From NCBI RefSeq assembly GCF_015706575.1, contig NW_024037048.1, forward strand, positions 12,417,512-12,481,511: 64,000 nucleotides of DNA. Direction: 5' to 3'. The DNA comes from Patiria miniata. Its lineage: Eukaryota > Echinodermata > Asteroidea > Valvatida > Asterinidae. A program made the translations under genes and the position numbers. Shown piece by piece: positions 21,020 through 31,498 of this stretch (positions are counted from its first letter, which is position 1; each line of letters begins with the position of its first letter). A model generated the notes under the pieces. That model did not search any database and was not told where the DNA came from. It saw only the letters and a list, made by a program, of their open reading frames with translations.

Positions 21020-22230
21020 TCACCCATTGTCGATTCCCGACCGACTGAGGCTGGCGACGACGATGACTCCCAGTTTGTAAACTAAGGGGTGATGTGACCT
21101 AAATTGTAAGTATTGGTCCGTGTGGGTTGGTTTCCTGTAGACATCAGTAGTGACGGTGCCATCACTGTTGACAATAACCATGCAGTCCAAAAGGCAAGCT
21201 TGTTCTCTTTGCACTGTTCTTGAGTGAATTTGATGTTTTCATCTGTACTACTGATGTGTTCGAAGAAATCGTCCGGTTTCTGCTTCTGGATTATGACGAA
21301 GGTATCATCGACGTATCTTAGCCAAAGTCTTGGAATATTGCCAGTGCAGCTATTCAGTGCCATTTGTTTAAAAAGATTTCCATGCAAAGATGCATCACAA
21401 TAGGCGAACTGGGAGAGCCCATTGCACATCCATGTTGTTGTTTGTACAAATTTCCCAGCGTGGGAGAAACATGTGGTTTTCAGGCAGATATCTACTAGTT
21501 TAGTGATTTTGTTACACTCCAGCCGTTTCTAACAGCTTGGATTGCAGCATTAGGTAGGATACTCATGAAAAGTGCTTTGACATCATACGATGTTATTGTC
21601 TTGTCTTGTAGCTTGATATCCTTTATCTGTTTATCCGTTGTAAAATCTTTGGTAATTTGATGTGGTGTGGAGACTTACCATCTAAGGGTCTTAGAATATG
21701 TGCCGCATGTTTAGCAAGATTGTAAGTTACAGATGCAATACTGCTCACAATTGGCCTTAATGGTATACGATCAGGCTTATGGATCTTCAGTAGCCCATAA
21801 AATGCTGGGATCGACGATTCAGTGGGAGAATCGAATTTCCTCTTTTGATCAATTGTCAAGTTTCTGTTAGAGTAGAACTTGTTGGTGAAATCAGTTATTA
21901 CCTTTCTGTAGCCACTGGTAGGATTATGACCCACCTATTTGTATGTTTTGCTTGTCTTTGGGTAAATCCTTGCATTTGCCATTGTAGTCTTGTTGTTCAG
22001 TTCAACCACACATTTGCCTTTGTCCGCAAGAACAATCCCGATGATCGGTATTTTCTCAGGGATGACTGCCTAATTCAATCCTTTAGCAAGAACCGACAAG
22101 GCCTGGTGTGAAAGAGTATGGTCTGAAAGATTCTTGAACCATTTACTAGTACAGGAAGTGGAGGCACATTCTTTCAAAACCCTCCAGTTTGCTTTAGACA
22201 CATTCAGTTTTGTGAATTTTTCACGATGGT
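21020..22230 (-). pseudogene. Penelope-like reverse transcriptase, frameshifted
   Basis: Minus-strand pieces in order: FKNLSDHTLSHQALSVLAKGLN and EKIPI (N-terminal signature of Penelope-like proteins), then SIPAFYGLLKIHKP and RPIVSSIASVTYNLAK (fingers), then LWLRYVDDTFVI with the catalytic YVDD, then FLDCMV-like LLDCMVIV and DVYRKPTHTDQYL and SHHPLVYKLGV. All are diagnostic for the family. At least three frameshifts and a stop break it. The endonuclease domain expected downstream is displaced by the LINE fragment. Confidence 0.75.
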
Positions 22231-22394
22231 GAATCTTGGTTTTCTTGTGTTGAGCTACATGTAACTGCGCATGTCTGGTGAACTAGGTGACCCATTCGAA
22301 GGTATTTTCCGTCAACATCATTGATAATTTTGCTGATTATTGGTTGCGATTTTGTTTAACTACCTGGGACCAGGTACCGGACCAGGTACTGGAC

Positions 22395-22545
22395 CAGGCC
22401 ATTCAAGGCATTCCTAGCCATCTATCATGCGATGGTTTCGGATGCAACGTCACAAGTTGCAAAACATGAGTCCAAAAAGATTCATTTGATATTTCATCTT
22501 ACACTACTGGATGTTTGAGAATGTACATTATTAAACTCATGCAGA
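22395..22545. repeat. Right arm of the 4.2-kb inverted-repeat pair
   Basis: Inverted counterpart of 18305-18450. A tandem GGACCAGGTAC motif lies just to its left (22365-22400). Confidence 0.6.
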
Positions 22546-23459
22546 TGTTCCTTTTTTGAGTCAAGTTGGATCCAAACCAACTCGGAATCAAATCAACTCT
22601 TACAGCATCTTACCTTTACATAATTTGAATTGTTTTATTTTTTTCAACTGGAGTCAGGCATATTTTTTTTTAATGCCTCTTTGATTTAGCACAAATCAAT
22701 AAGCAAACTTTATGGAGATAGTTTCAAAGAGCAACAACTTCATGGGCTCAAGAGTAGTACATAAATTAAATCCCTCAACAGTTGAATGTTGGGCTACGTG
22801 CATTACATGTACAGCCATGGGCGTCGCCAGGATTTTTTTCTAGAGGGGGGAAAAGTACATTTTCCCCAAAAAATCCCTGTACTTTTTCCAGGATATTCTT
22901 GATGTATCATTTTTCGAGGGTGGGCAGGGACATTCCCCCCCCCCCCCAACCGTTAAATTAACAGCAATGTGACTTTACACCTCTTTTTCTTTTTTGTTTC
23001 TTTTTTTGCTTTTCGGGGGGGGGGGGCAAACACCCCCCTCCTTGCCCCCCTCCCCCCTCGCAATGCACAATAAAGGATGGACATTATAAATCTTGGAAAA
23101 AAAAAATTCAGGTGTATTTTTTACATGAACACAAATGCCCCGCAACCATGACTGTTCCCATGACATGACACCACTCTTTTAACATCAACTTACATGTACC
23201 TGGGTCACATGGAACATTACTCGACATGTTATTATTTTCTGTAGGATATGAATTAATCCCTATGATCTCAGAATACATGGTGTTCTTTTTTTTCTTTTTT
23301 TTTTGGCTTTTCTGTTGGGAAGACATTGTATGTGATTTAAAAGAGTGAGTGAATGTGAAGAAATCCTGTACAAACAAGCTTAATTTAAAAAAAAACACAG
23401 ATGTACATAAAACGAAATAAAAGATCACATTTCTATTTTATACAAAACAAGATTTTTAA
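22546..23459. other. Non-coding intron DNA
   Basis: No coding signal. Holds a one-sided hAT-end-like GGGCGTCGCCAGGA at about 22827, C- and G-runs at 22937 and 23018, and A/T tracts. Confidence 0.4.
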
Positions 23460-24440
23460 TTGTTCTAGCCACTGTGACCTTGACCTTTGACCCTTTCAGC
23501 CCCAAATGCAAATGTTTTTAGGATTACCAAGAGCAATCCATAAACCAAATTTGAAGTTCATATGCAAAGTATTTCTCAAGTTATCGCGCTGACAATATTT
23601 CTACTGTTTTAGCCACAGTGACCTTGAACCTTTCGCCCCAATTGCAATAGGCTTCTTGGGACTACCAAGAGCAATTCACAACCAAATTTGAAGTTCATAT
23701 GTAAGGCCAAAAAAAAAATAAGTCGGTCTCTGGTCAGCGCGCGCGTCGATTTTAACCATGCGTGTCGATCTTTTTTTTTTTCAAAATGTTCCGCGGTAGC
23801 TCCAACAGCGCCCTCTATTTCTGCACCTCCTCAATTTTTTTTCCACGGAGCACCAAGGAATGGGAAATTGCACCAAGGCAAATGATCGAAAGCACCAAGG
23901 CAAATTATGGAGGACACCAATGTACACGAGGACACCAAAAAAGCAAAATAGTACCCACCTTGTATGTACAATTCAAGCTTGAAGGAAAAAAAAAAAAGCC
24001 AAAAAAAAAAAAAGCCGCGTGGCCGCGTCAATTCCGGAACTTTGGTCTGACCAGAGACCGAATATTTTTTTTTTTTGGCCTAAAGTATTTTTCAAGCTAT
24101 TGCGCTGATACGATTTCTATTGTTTTAGCCACTGTGACCTTGACCTTTGACCTTTGACCTTTCGGCCCCAATTGCAATAGGCTTCTTGGGACTACCAAGA
24201 GCAATCCACAACCGAATTTGAAGTTCATATGTAAAGTATTTTTCAAGTTATTGCGCTGATATGATTTCTATTGTTTTAGCCACTGTGACCTTGACCCTTG
24301 ACCTTCCAGCCCGAATTGAAATAGGCTTCTTAGGACTACCAAGAGCAATCCACAAACCGAATTTGTAGTTCATTTGTTAACTATTTCTCTCAAGTTATTG
24401 CCCTGACAAGATTTCTATTGTTTTAGCCAGATGACTCAGA
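23460..24440. repeat. Tandem repeat of about 148 bp (TGACCTTGACC family)
   Basis: Units beginning GCCACTGTGACCTTGACC start near 23467, 23613, 24129, 24277 and 24427. Each contains GGACTACCAAGAGCAAT and AAGTTCATATGTAAAGTATT. One unit is interrupted by the MITE at 23705-24080. Confidence 0.8.
23705..24080. mobile_element. PIF/Harbinger-like MITE inside the tandem repeat
   Basis: Ends GGCCAAAAAA...GGTCTCTGGTCAGC and its reverse complement; flanked by TAA on both sides (23702-23704 and 24081-24083). The neighbouring uninterrupted unit reads ATATGTAAAGTATTTTTC at the same point, an empty site that confirms insertion with TAA duplication. 376 bp. A diverged relative lies at 37623-38365. Confidence 0.85.
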
Positions 24441-25124
24441 TGACTCAGTTTTTCATACACTTCATCCAATTAAGCTGAAAAGGTAAATGTAGACTGTTCC
24501 CCTCCCAAAAAAAAATAGGGCTCCCATTTAAAACCCTTGATTGGCTCACCTCTTCGCGCACAGCATGATTGTTTATTTTTGAATGGCTGTTCAATTGTGC
24601 ATGGACACCGGTCATTCAACACATAATCGTGACATTATCAAGAAACTCGCGCTTATCTTATCACAAAAAGTACAAAAATCACCAGTGTCTCCATGAAAGC
24701 AACTGTCAAGCATTTCAACTGCATAGGCATGATAGGTTGTAAATATTGAACAGCAATATCTCTTTTTTTATTGATATTTGCCACAGATACTTTCAAATTC
24801 AGCAAAAATCGAAGATCATTACCTCTAAAATTCCCAATTCGCGGCCAGGCTATTGCCATTTTCCAATAGGCTGGTTGCGGGCAAATATTACCATTGTGAT
24901 TTTGAATCAAAGAGGCCGGATTCAGACCTATTGACGTCATGCATAAATTTGCATGTATTACACAGATTTCCGTGTAATGTATGGAAGATTCACCGCTAAT
25001 TACTGGACCCCATTTGTGAAGTCCGAAGGGCAATGAGGTCAGGGAACCAGACCAAGGTACATGTAATCAATATAAACATATATGGCTTGAAATCAAAGGC
25101 ATAACCACTCTAATTCATTCTTAC
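24441..25124. other. Helicase intron, no recognised gene
   Basis: A minus-strand open frame at 24653-25033 ends just before the exon at 25125, but it has no helicase similarity and lies past the donor, so I treat it as intron. Confidence 0.5.
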
Positions 25125-25246
25125 AAGGAACTTGATTTTGCTAAGGTCACAAGTGTCGGTGCTCTTGATGTGGTCAGCCAGCCGCCCAGGAGTTGAGATA
25201 ACAACATGAGGCCTCTTAGACAATTCCAGACCCTGTCGAATCATAT
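25125..25246 (-). CDS. DDX49: DDX49-type helicase, exon carrying motif Ib
   Basis: A 122-bp exon with acceptor GATCAG|ATATGA and donor TTCCTT|GTAAGA on the minus strand. Two bases complete an Asp codon, then 40 codons run MIRQGLELSKRPHVVISTPG and on through RLADHIKST to KIKFL, giving TPGRLADH (motif Ib, RNA backbone contact). It ends in phase 0, so the next exon begins directly with VLDEAD. The exon corresponds to the stretch after the GG motif in DDX49, with near-identical spacing. Confidence 0.95.
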
Positions 25247-25739
25247 CTGATCAAAGGAAGGTGAGATGACAAGAAAAGGGTAAACAGAGTCTATAAAAGT
25301 TGGTTTTGCATATTGCCATTTGATAAAAAAAAATCATTTTCAGCACTCATATTTGATTAGAATAAAAATTAGAGCCAATGTCATGGGTCTGCTGAGAAGC
25401 ACAAATATTTGCTTTGTAAAAAGTGTGAAGAAAGAATGTGATCCATGTAAAAATTAAAATTTTAAAAACACTAACAATTTTAGGGATGACTTTAATTCCT
25501 TTTTCCCTTTCTTTTTTGGTTATTTAAATGTTCTGTCTTCAGCAAGTTTGTGCACTTAGCCACAGTGAAGGCCTATTTCCACTAGACAAAAATAGAACAT
25601 GTCGGTTACAATGGGTCAGTTTACAATGTACCTTGAAAGGGATTCTTCAAAATTAAGAAACCATTTTAAATGTTGAACATTGTTTCTGTGTCATAAAAGT
25701 TTCTGTGTCATAATACAGTGAGCATTACATCTTGTGCAT
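25247..25739. other. Helicase intron, no feature
   Basis: A/T-rich intron DNA without coding signal or clear repeat. Confidence 0.5.
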
Positions 25740-25747
25740 ACTACATG

Positions 25748-26142
25748 CAGTGGCGTCGCCAAGGGGGGGGCCAGGGGGGGCACGTGCCCCCCCTGGAAAA
25801 CCTAGTGCCCCCCCGAGTGCCCCCCCATCTGAGATTTGGGTTGGTAAAAAAATATATATATATATTTTGTTATATTCAACTCCCATCATCTGAGTTGGTT
25901 TTTCATAAGGACAAAGAAGCACAGTAATTCGTATTTTCTTCAAATGAGCTGCAAATGTGGCACCATTTTGCATCTAGCCCATCCTTCGTATGCGAAATTT
26001 TCCAAAGGGGAGGGGGGCACCCCCTCCCCTTAGACCCCTCCCCCAGGACGGCGATCCGTATCCACCTAAGTGCCCCCCCCCCCATCAAATGCTGGTGCCC
26101 CCCCTGTGTCCCCCCAGACTGAAAAGTCTGGTGACGCCACTG
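25748..26142. mobile_element. hAT-type MITE, copy 2
   Basis: 395 bp with the same ends as 16832-17216 and an exact 8-bp target duplication ACTACATG at 25740-25747 and 26143-26150. The central 60 bp differs from copy 1; the two flanking thirds are nearly identical. Confidence 0.88.
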
Positions 26143-26150
26143 ACTACATG

Positions 26151-26984
26151 TAGTTCCTGTCTACATGAAACAACTCAGGTACAGGTACATATATTTTAAT
26201 TATCCAATACATGTACAAAATAGTGTTAAAATTGGAGGATTCAGGACTGGTTTAAGGACAAATTTGGTATCTACAGTGGTGTGATTTTAGTGGATAAATA
26301 AGCCTGTTCTTTTTCTTTCTTTTTCTGACATTCAAAAACTCTCAATTTTAGTTTTATAAAATGGGTCTGCAAAGGTCATCAATCCGGCTGGTAGTACCGG
26401 TATACACATATTGTACATGTCCATTTTGGCATGTGCATTATAAGATAGGTTTCACTCTCTTTGTTAAAAAAGGAGAAAAGGTATACGCATAGAGCTATAT
26501 TAAATTACTAGAGCGCTAACTCGTCATTCTGCGCGTGGAGACGCTTTGAAGCCGTCCTGGGTGCAGACATTTTGAATTCATGTGCGTGTTTGTAGAACAT
26601 TATGCAATAAGATGGTTTGAATTTTGAAAGTGTAATCTACATGCAACGCGCAAGTAGAACATACGCAAACAACTTGAGCGCGTCATTGACGGTTCAAAAA
26701 ACGTGATGGCAAAAAGCATCTGCAGCGATTACGCGCACGCGTTGCACTGTTTGCGTAGAGCAAAATGAAACGCTCATTTGCTGATCGTGCATTTCGGTTT
26801 TGGGCGTATTGGCTTCGATAACGCACCAGTATGGAATTACAAACGCAGATATGTAAATAGCCGTACAAAAGCCGTACAAAATTTCTAGTATTTCAAAAAT
26901 GCTGGTATCCTGAATCCATCAGAATCCCCCAGTGTAGATACTGGAGGTATCCTGAATCCGCCAGAATCCACCAGCAAAAGTCTT
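26151..26984. other. Non-coding intron DNA ending in a GAATCC-type repeat
   Basis: No gene recognised. From about 26905 the motif GTATCCTGAATCC(G/A)(C/T)CAGAATCC appears; it recurs to the right of the Mutator-like element and at 29625-29830. Confidence 0.45.
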
Positions 26985-26993
26985 GATGGATTC

Positions 26994-28882
26994 TAGCCTT
27001 GACCAAGGCTATCAGCTTGTTCCCATACGAGCTTGTTCCCGCTACCGCACACTGCGCGCGCAGCGACACAATGTTGTACTATAACGTTAGCCCCAACGAC
27101 CCTTGCGTGTGCTTTGTGTGCATGTACGTACGCCCCAAACACACTTCCGCAAACAGTCGTACAGTTAAGTCGAGGCGGAAGATAGCCTTGACGCAACCGT
27201 GTAGGCTCAATATGATAATTAGTACGCGCTATGGTAAATAGTCTTCTCTCATTGGATAACGGCTGACAAAAAAATGAATATTTGTTAAATTGCATAATAC
27301 GACCAAAGGTTTATAAACCAGACGACCTGTGGTAACAATAATTATTGTAAAACACCCCCTTAAAATCTTAAATAATAGTAGAATAATATTTATAAAGTTA
27401 CAAGTAGATTGGGTCGAAAATGAAATGAAAAGGATGAAAAATTAGACCTTCAAAAAACGGCAAACGGTACAAAACCGCACGCCGGCAAAAACAATGTCAC
27501 CGTGCACAGAAGCCACGTTGGGGCCGTGCACTGTAGGCACCGGTCCGGCTGGCGCCATGCGGTAAGACACGCTGTGCTTTCTCGTTCATCGGCAAAAAAA
27601 CCACTCACACAAGGGGATATAGGAAAAGCTAACTTATTCCGTAAGACTGATTTTAACTTGTATGAACAACTTATAAGTTATATGTTGTATGTTCAACTAT
27701 ATATCGACAGGGTACGACATATTTTGACAGGGTACGACTAATATCATCGACAGGGTATGACATATATGTCGACAGGGTATGACATATCAAACATACATGT
27801 ATGACATAATGTCGACAGGTGCCGGTACAACATATATGTCGTGCATATGTCGAGTCGACAGGGTACGATATGTCGCATACGACAAAGTCTTATATAAGTA
27901 CGACTTAATATCTCGTGTGTACAAAATATGAATTGTAACTCGTATGTTCGACTTGTTTGTCGATTATGTCGTACATACAACATATCTTGTGAGAACGACT
28001 TATACTCATACGATTTACATCTACGACTTACATGTCGTACGTATGTCGTAGGTACGACATACGATTCATACGTACGCATTAAAATCATGTTGTACATATG
28101 AGATGTACATGTATGTTGCACATGGTACGAATTCAGGGAGAGTTTTTTTTCACCATGCACCTGACAGTTTCGTATATTTCCATCCCAAAGTCAATAGCTC
28201 GTTTCTTGCAGTTAATTCATACGGGTGCGACATGACTTATAGATACGAGTTAACCTGCATTCGAATGGGTACGATTTGACCTGGGTCCGAGTTGACCTGT
28301 TCCCTACATTCGCTGTCAGAATAGCACGGGCAGGTAGTGGCGTGATAATGTACGCTGTTGCACCGACAATAAACGTCGGCGGACTGTCTTGAACTGGCCA
28401 ATTCGCAATACATTGGAAATAGTATCATTTTGAATAATTGTTCACTCATATAGCGGCATATTTCATTTGTTTGTAATAAAACTGGAGAAATGGTTTAATA
28501 TGGGATTGAACATACATGTACGTGGTGTATGCAGAAATTTGTGGGATCATGAATATATATATCGCAGGTCAAAGTTTACGGGCTTTGATTGGATATCGTG
28601 TAATATATGCGCATCAGAAATTCTCGGCCGATTTCGGTCGAAACTATAAAGAAACACATAAGGAATTCGCCACGGTTGCGTCAAGGCTATCTTCCGCCTC
28701 GACTTACTGTATGGCTGTTTGCGGAAGTGTGTGTGGGGCTTACGTACATGCACACAAAGCACACGCAAGGGTCGTTGGGGCTAACGGCATAGTACAACTA
28801 GTGATTGTGTCGCGGCGCGCGCGGTGTGCGGTAGCGGGAACAAGCTCGTATGGGAACAAGCTGATAGCCTTGGTCAAGGCTA
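26994..28882. mobile_element. Non-autonomous Mutator-like element with long inverted ends
   Basis: Inverted arms of about 210-220 bp (26994-27205 and 28672-28882) begin TAGCCTTGACCAAGGCTA, itself a palindrome. The element is flanked by an exact 9-bp duplication GATGGATTC (26985-26993 and 28883-28891). Long inverted ends with a 9-bp duplication fit the Mutator/MULE group. The 1.9-kb interior has no transposase; its middle is the GTCGTAC-rich array at 27690-28130. A rearranged relative occupies about 50890-51935. Confidence 0.75.
27690..28130. repeat. Degenerate GTCGTAC/GTACGAC array
   Basis: Dense irregular inverted motifs: GTCGACAGGGTA(C/T)GACATA, TATGTCGTAC, TACGACATA. The pieces are mutually complementary, so the strand can fold in many ways. 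The open frame across it on the minus strand is a by-product of the repeat. Confidence 0.8.
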
Positions 28883-28891
28883 GATGGATTC

Positions 28892-30336
28892 TGGCGGATT
28901 CAGGATACCATGGTGGCATAAAAAAAAATACAGCATGTTTTTCCATAGAGTCTTCAAAATCCATCACCTAAATTTCTGGTGGATTTTGACGGATTCAGGA
29001 TACCATGCTCGCGTGAAAATTGTGATGTGTGTTGTTGCATAGGATCCATCAAAATACACCAATGCATGGCGACCCCAGCATGGATCAGTACCGAAGTGAA
29101 TACATCTCGCACACAAAATTTGTGTGAAAAACATTGGCGCGTGTTTCAGCCCGTAAACCGTAAACCATAAACCGTAAACCGTAAACCATAGATATAGAAT
29201 GAAAAGACTAGATCGGCAGCGTGTCCACACGCGTCCAGTCACTGTGCGATAAGTCTCCGCCATTTTGGTTGTCTCTCATAGACGCACAACAAATTAACGT
29301 AAAGTAATGGAGCTAAATGTATCTTTCCTCCAGCACGTGACCTAGCTCAACACGCGCGAAGCAAGATATGCGCACTGAGTATTTATGCGATGCGCACACA
29401 TAATTATTAGCGATGCACATGGTGCTCATTGCGCGTAAACGGCGTTGCATTTGTAACGTTTACGCGCATTATTTGTATCTTTCCTCCAGCATGTGACCCT
29501 CCATGCAAGTCCACCCAGTACATGTGTGTACATGTTTGTACAGTATGTGACAGACTTGGCAGGGCTAGTGCCAGCAGTATTTACTTGACCACAAACATCG
29601 CAAAAGAGTTAAACTGTTGAGATCCTGAATCCATCAAAGTCCCCCAATAGCTCAAAATGGAGGTATCCTGAATCCATCAAAATCCGCCAGTTCCGCTAGG
29701 CTTCGAATCCTGAGTCCATCAAAATCCCCCAGTTTGTTCAATATGGAGGTACCGGTATCATGAATCCGCCGAAATCCCCCGAAACAGGGGGGTGGATTTT
29801 GATGGATTTAGGTACGTTAGGGTTAATATAGCTCTATGGGTATACGGCACAGTCGTGTATATAAAAAGAAATTCCTGCCATGGAAGTTTCAGAACTTGCT
29901 ATGTACATGTACTGTCTAGTTTGTATGCAGTATTTGCTGCAGTTTCTAAAGAATTTCTTCAAAAAGGATAATTATGTTTTTGAGCCGGAGCTTGCACATC
30001 AACTGGAACAGTACAAAATGCAATCACATCACCGCTAACACCGCTGTACTATAAAGTGCAAAAAGGTGTGTGTGTACATGCATACGCATTCTAACCGGAT
30101 TTTTTTTTTTAATTTTAACTTCCAAAATATTAATTTGTCCCAAAATCTTCCCATGCACCCTTACCGGGTGTAGCATCTGTAATAACGCCCTCATTCAACT
30201 TGCTGTATTATTCAATAGGTCAGGTCACATTACAGAAGTAGTACCCGTTCACTAACTTCTTGAATGGCCTCATTCTTTGTTCCTAAACCCACAAATATTT
30301 AACTGGCGATGAGGATGGGATCTGTACACACAAGCA
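28892..30336. other. Non-coding intron DNA with scattered repeats
   Basis: Contains more GATTCAGGATACC motifs near 28895-29010, a (CCGTAAA)-like run at 29152-29190, and no recognised coding sequence. The minus-strand frames are composition artefacts. Confidence 0.4.
29625..29830. repeat. ATCCTGAATCCATCAAAATCC tandem motif
   Basis: About four degenerate units of 40-55 bp, with TCCTGAATCCATCAAA and CCCCCAG as the stable parts; the last unit is inverted, giving GGATTTTGATGGATT. The same motif brackets the Mutator-like element. Confidence 0.65.
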
Positions 30337-30454
30337 TTGAGATCTTCACAGTCAAGTGAGCCTAATAGTAGCTTCGCAGTCCATAGCAACAGGGATTTTC
30401 AGACATTTTTCCGTTCACGTTTCTGCACATTCGCTACACAAGGACAGGAGCTTG

Positions 30455-30602
30455 CCAGTATTGGAGTCGAGTCCTCAAAGCCGAGTACCCAGTTCTCCGA
30501 GTACTTTAGGGGCCGAGTCCACGGCGGAGTCCAAGTACACCGTGACAAGTCCGAGACCAAAGCGCCGAGTCCGAGTCCGAGTATCTCATCCGAGTCCGAG
30601 TT
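30455..30602. repeat. GAGTCCGAGTCC-type degenerate simple repeat
   Basis: Irregular reiteration of CCGAGT and GAGTCC. The open frames here are repeat artefacts. Confidence 0.75.
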
Positions 30603-31009
30603 AAAAATATATAAATACAAAAAAAGTAAAAAAATTAATTTAGAAAATATATAAAATAAATTGAATAAAATAAAAACAAACACAACACGCATTCCACTCT
30701 TCTTTACCAACTGGTTAACACTAAACAACTTTTACGAGTGTAAACAAAGTCATCAAATTAGTGAATGAACTGGCAGTTTGTTTTCACCATTTCTTAAAAA
30801 AAAGAAGAGAAAGCAGGGATAGCTGGGTAGACACCTAAAGTATTGGCTATTTTCGAAACCCTTTCCAGACAACGAACTCGATTAAGTACACAGGAAATTT
30901 TGTTAATTACAAAATAACTAAACCAACCGAAAAGCGCATAGGCTTAAACAGGGGGGGGGGGGGATTTACCCCCCAATATTATGTAAAGACTACCCTTTTC
31001 CATTAAAAT

Positions 31010-31385
31010 CCCCCCCCCCCCACAGAAGTGTGGGACGAGTCTACGAGTGATACTTACCCAAATAGCTACTACATATGCATATTTATTCAGCCGACAGGCT
31101 CAAACGCTAAAAGATTTAATCAACCAACGAGCGCCCTCTCGGGGCCTACCCATCATGCTACGTCATGAATCCGCCATTATACTTCCTCTTTTTTCTCGCG
31201 CACTAAAGGTGAAAAACCATCGTAACGCGAGCCGAGAGTGGGGAGGAGGGCGGGAAGCTATTTGGGTAAGTATCACTCGTAGACTCGTCCCACACTTCTG
31301 TGGGGGGGGGGGGGGGGAGAGTCTACTTCATTCACTTACCCAAATAGCTACTACACATGCATAGAGTGGCACCGACAACCGGTGG
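31010..31385. repeat. Left terminal units of DIRS copy C
   Basis: Unit one (31020-31240), an inverted unit two (31255-31300) with TTTGG|GTAAGTATCAC on the plus strand, a G-run (31301-31317), then unit three with the reverse complement of TTTGG|GTAAGTGAA. The plan is the same as in copy B. Confidence 0.75.
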
Positions 31386-31498
31386 CTGGGTAGTCGAGAC
31401 GCCCTGAAATCAAATGGTTAAATAACAGTATATATATATATATATACATAATGATTTAGACCATTTAGATTGAATATACATGGAAATGTATTACCTGC

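Noticed and set aside
24653-25033. Extra helicase coding sequence next to the exon at 25125
   Set aside because: The donor at 25124 is good, the downstream exon joins in phase without it, and the peptide has no DEAD-box similarity.
27744-28160. 138-codon minus-strand open frame rich in Tyr, His and Arg
   Set aside because: It is a translation of the GTCGTAC array; the composition follows the repeat and there is no domain.
29152-29190. CCGTAAA reiterations resembling a plant-type telomere repeat
   Set aside because: The unit is CCGTAAA/CCATAAA, not CCCTAAA, only about five copies, inside intron DNA; simple repeat.
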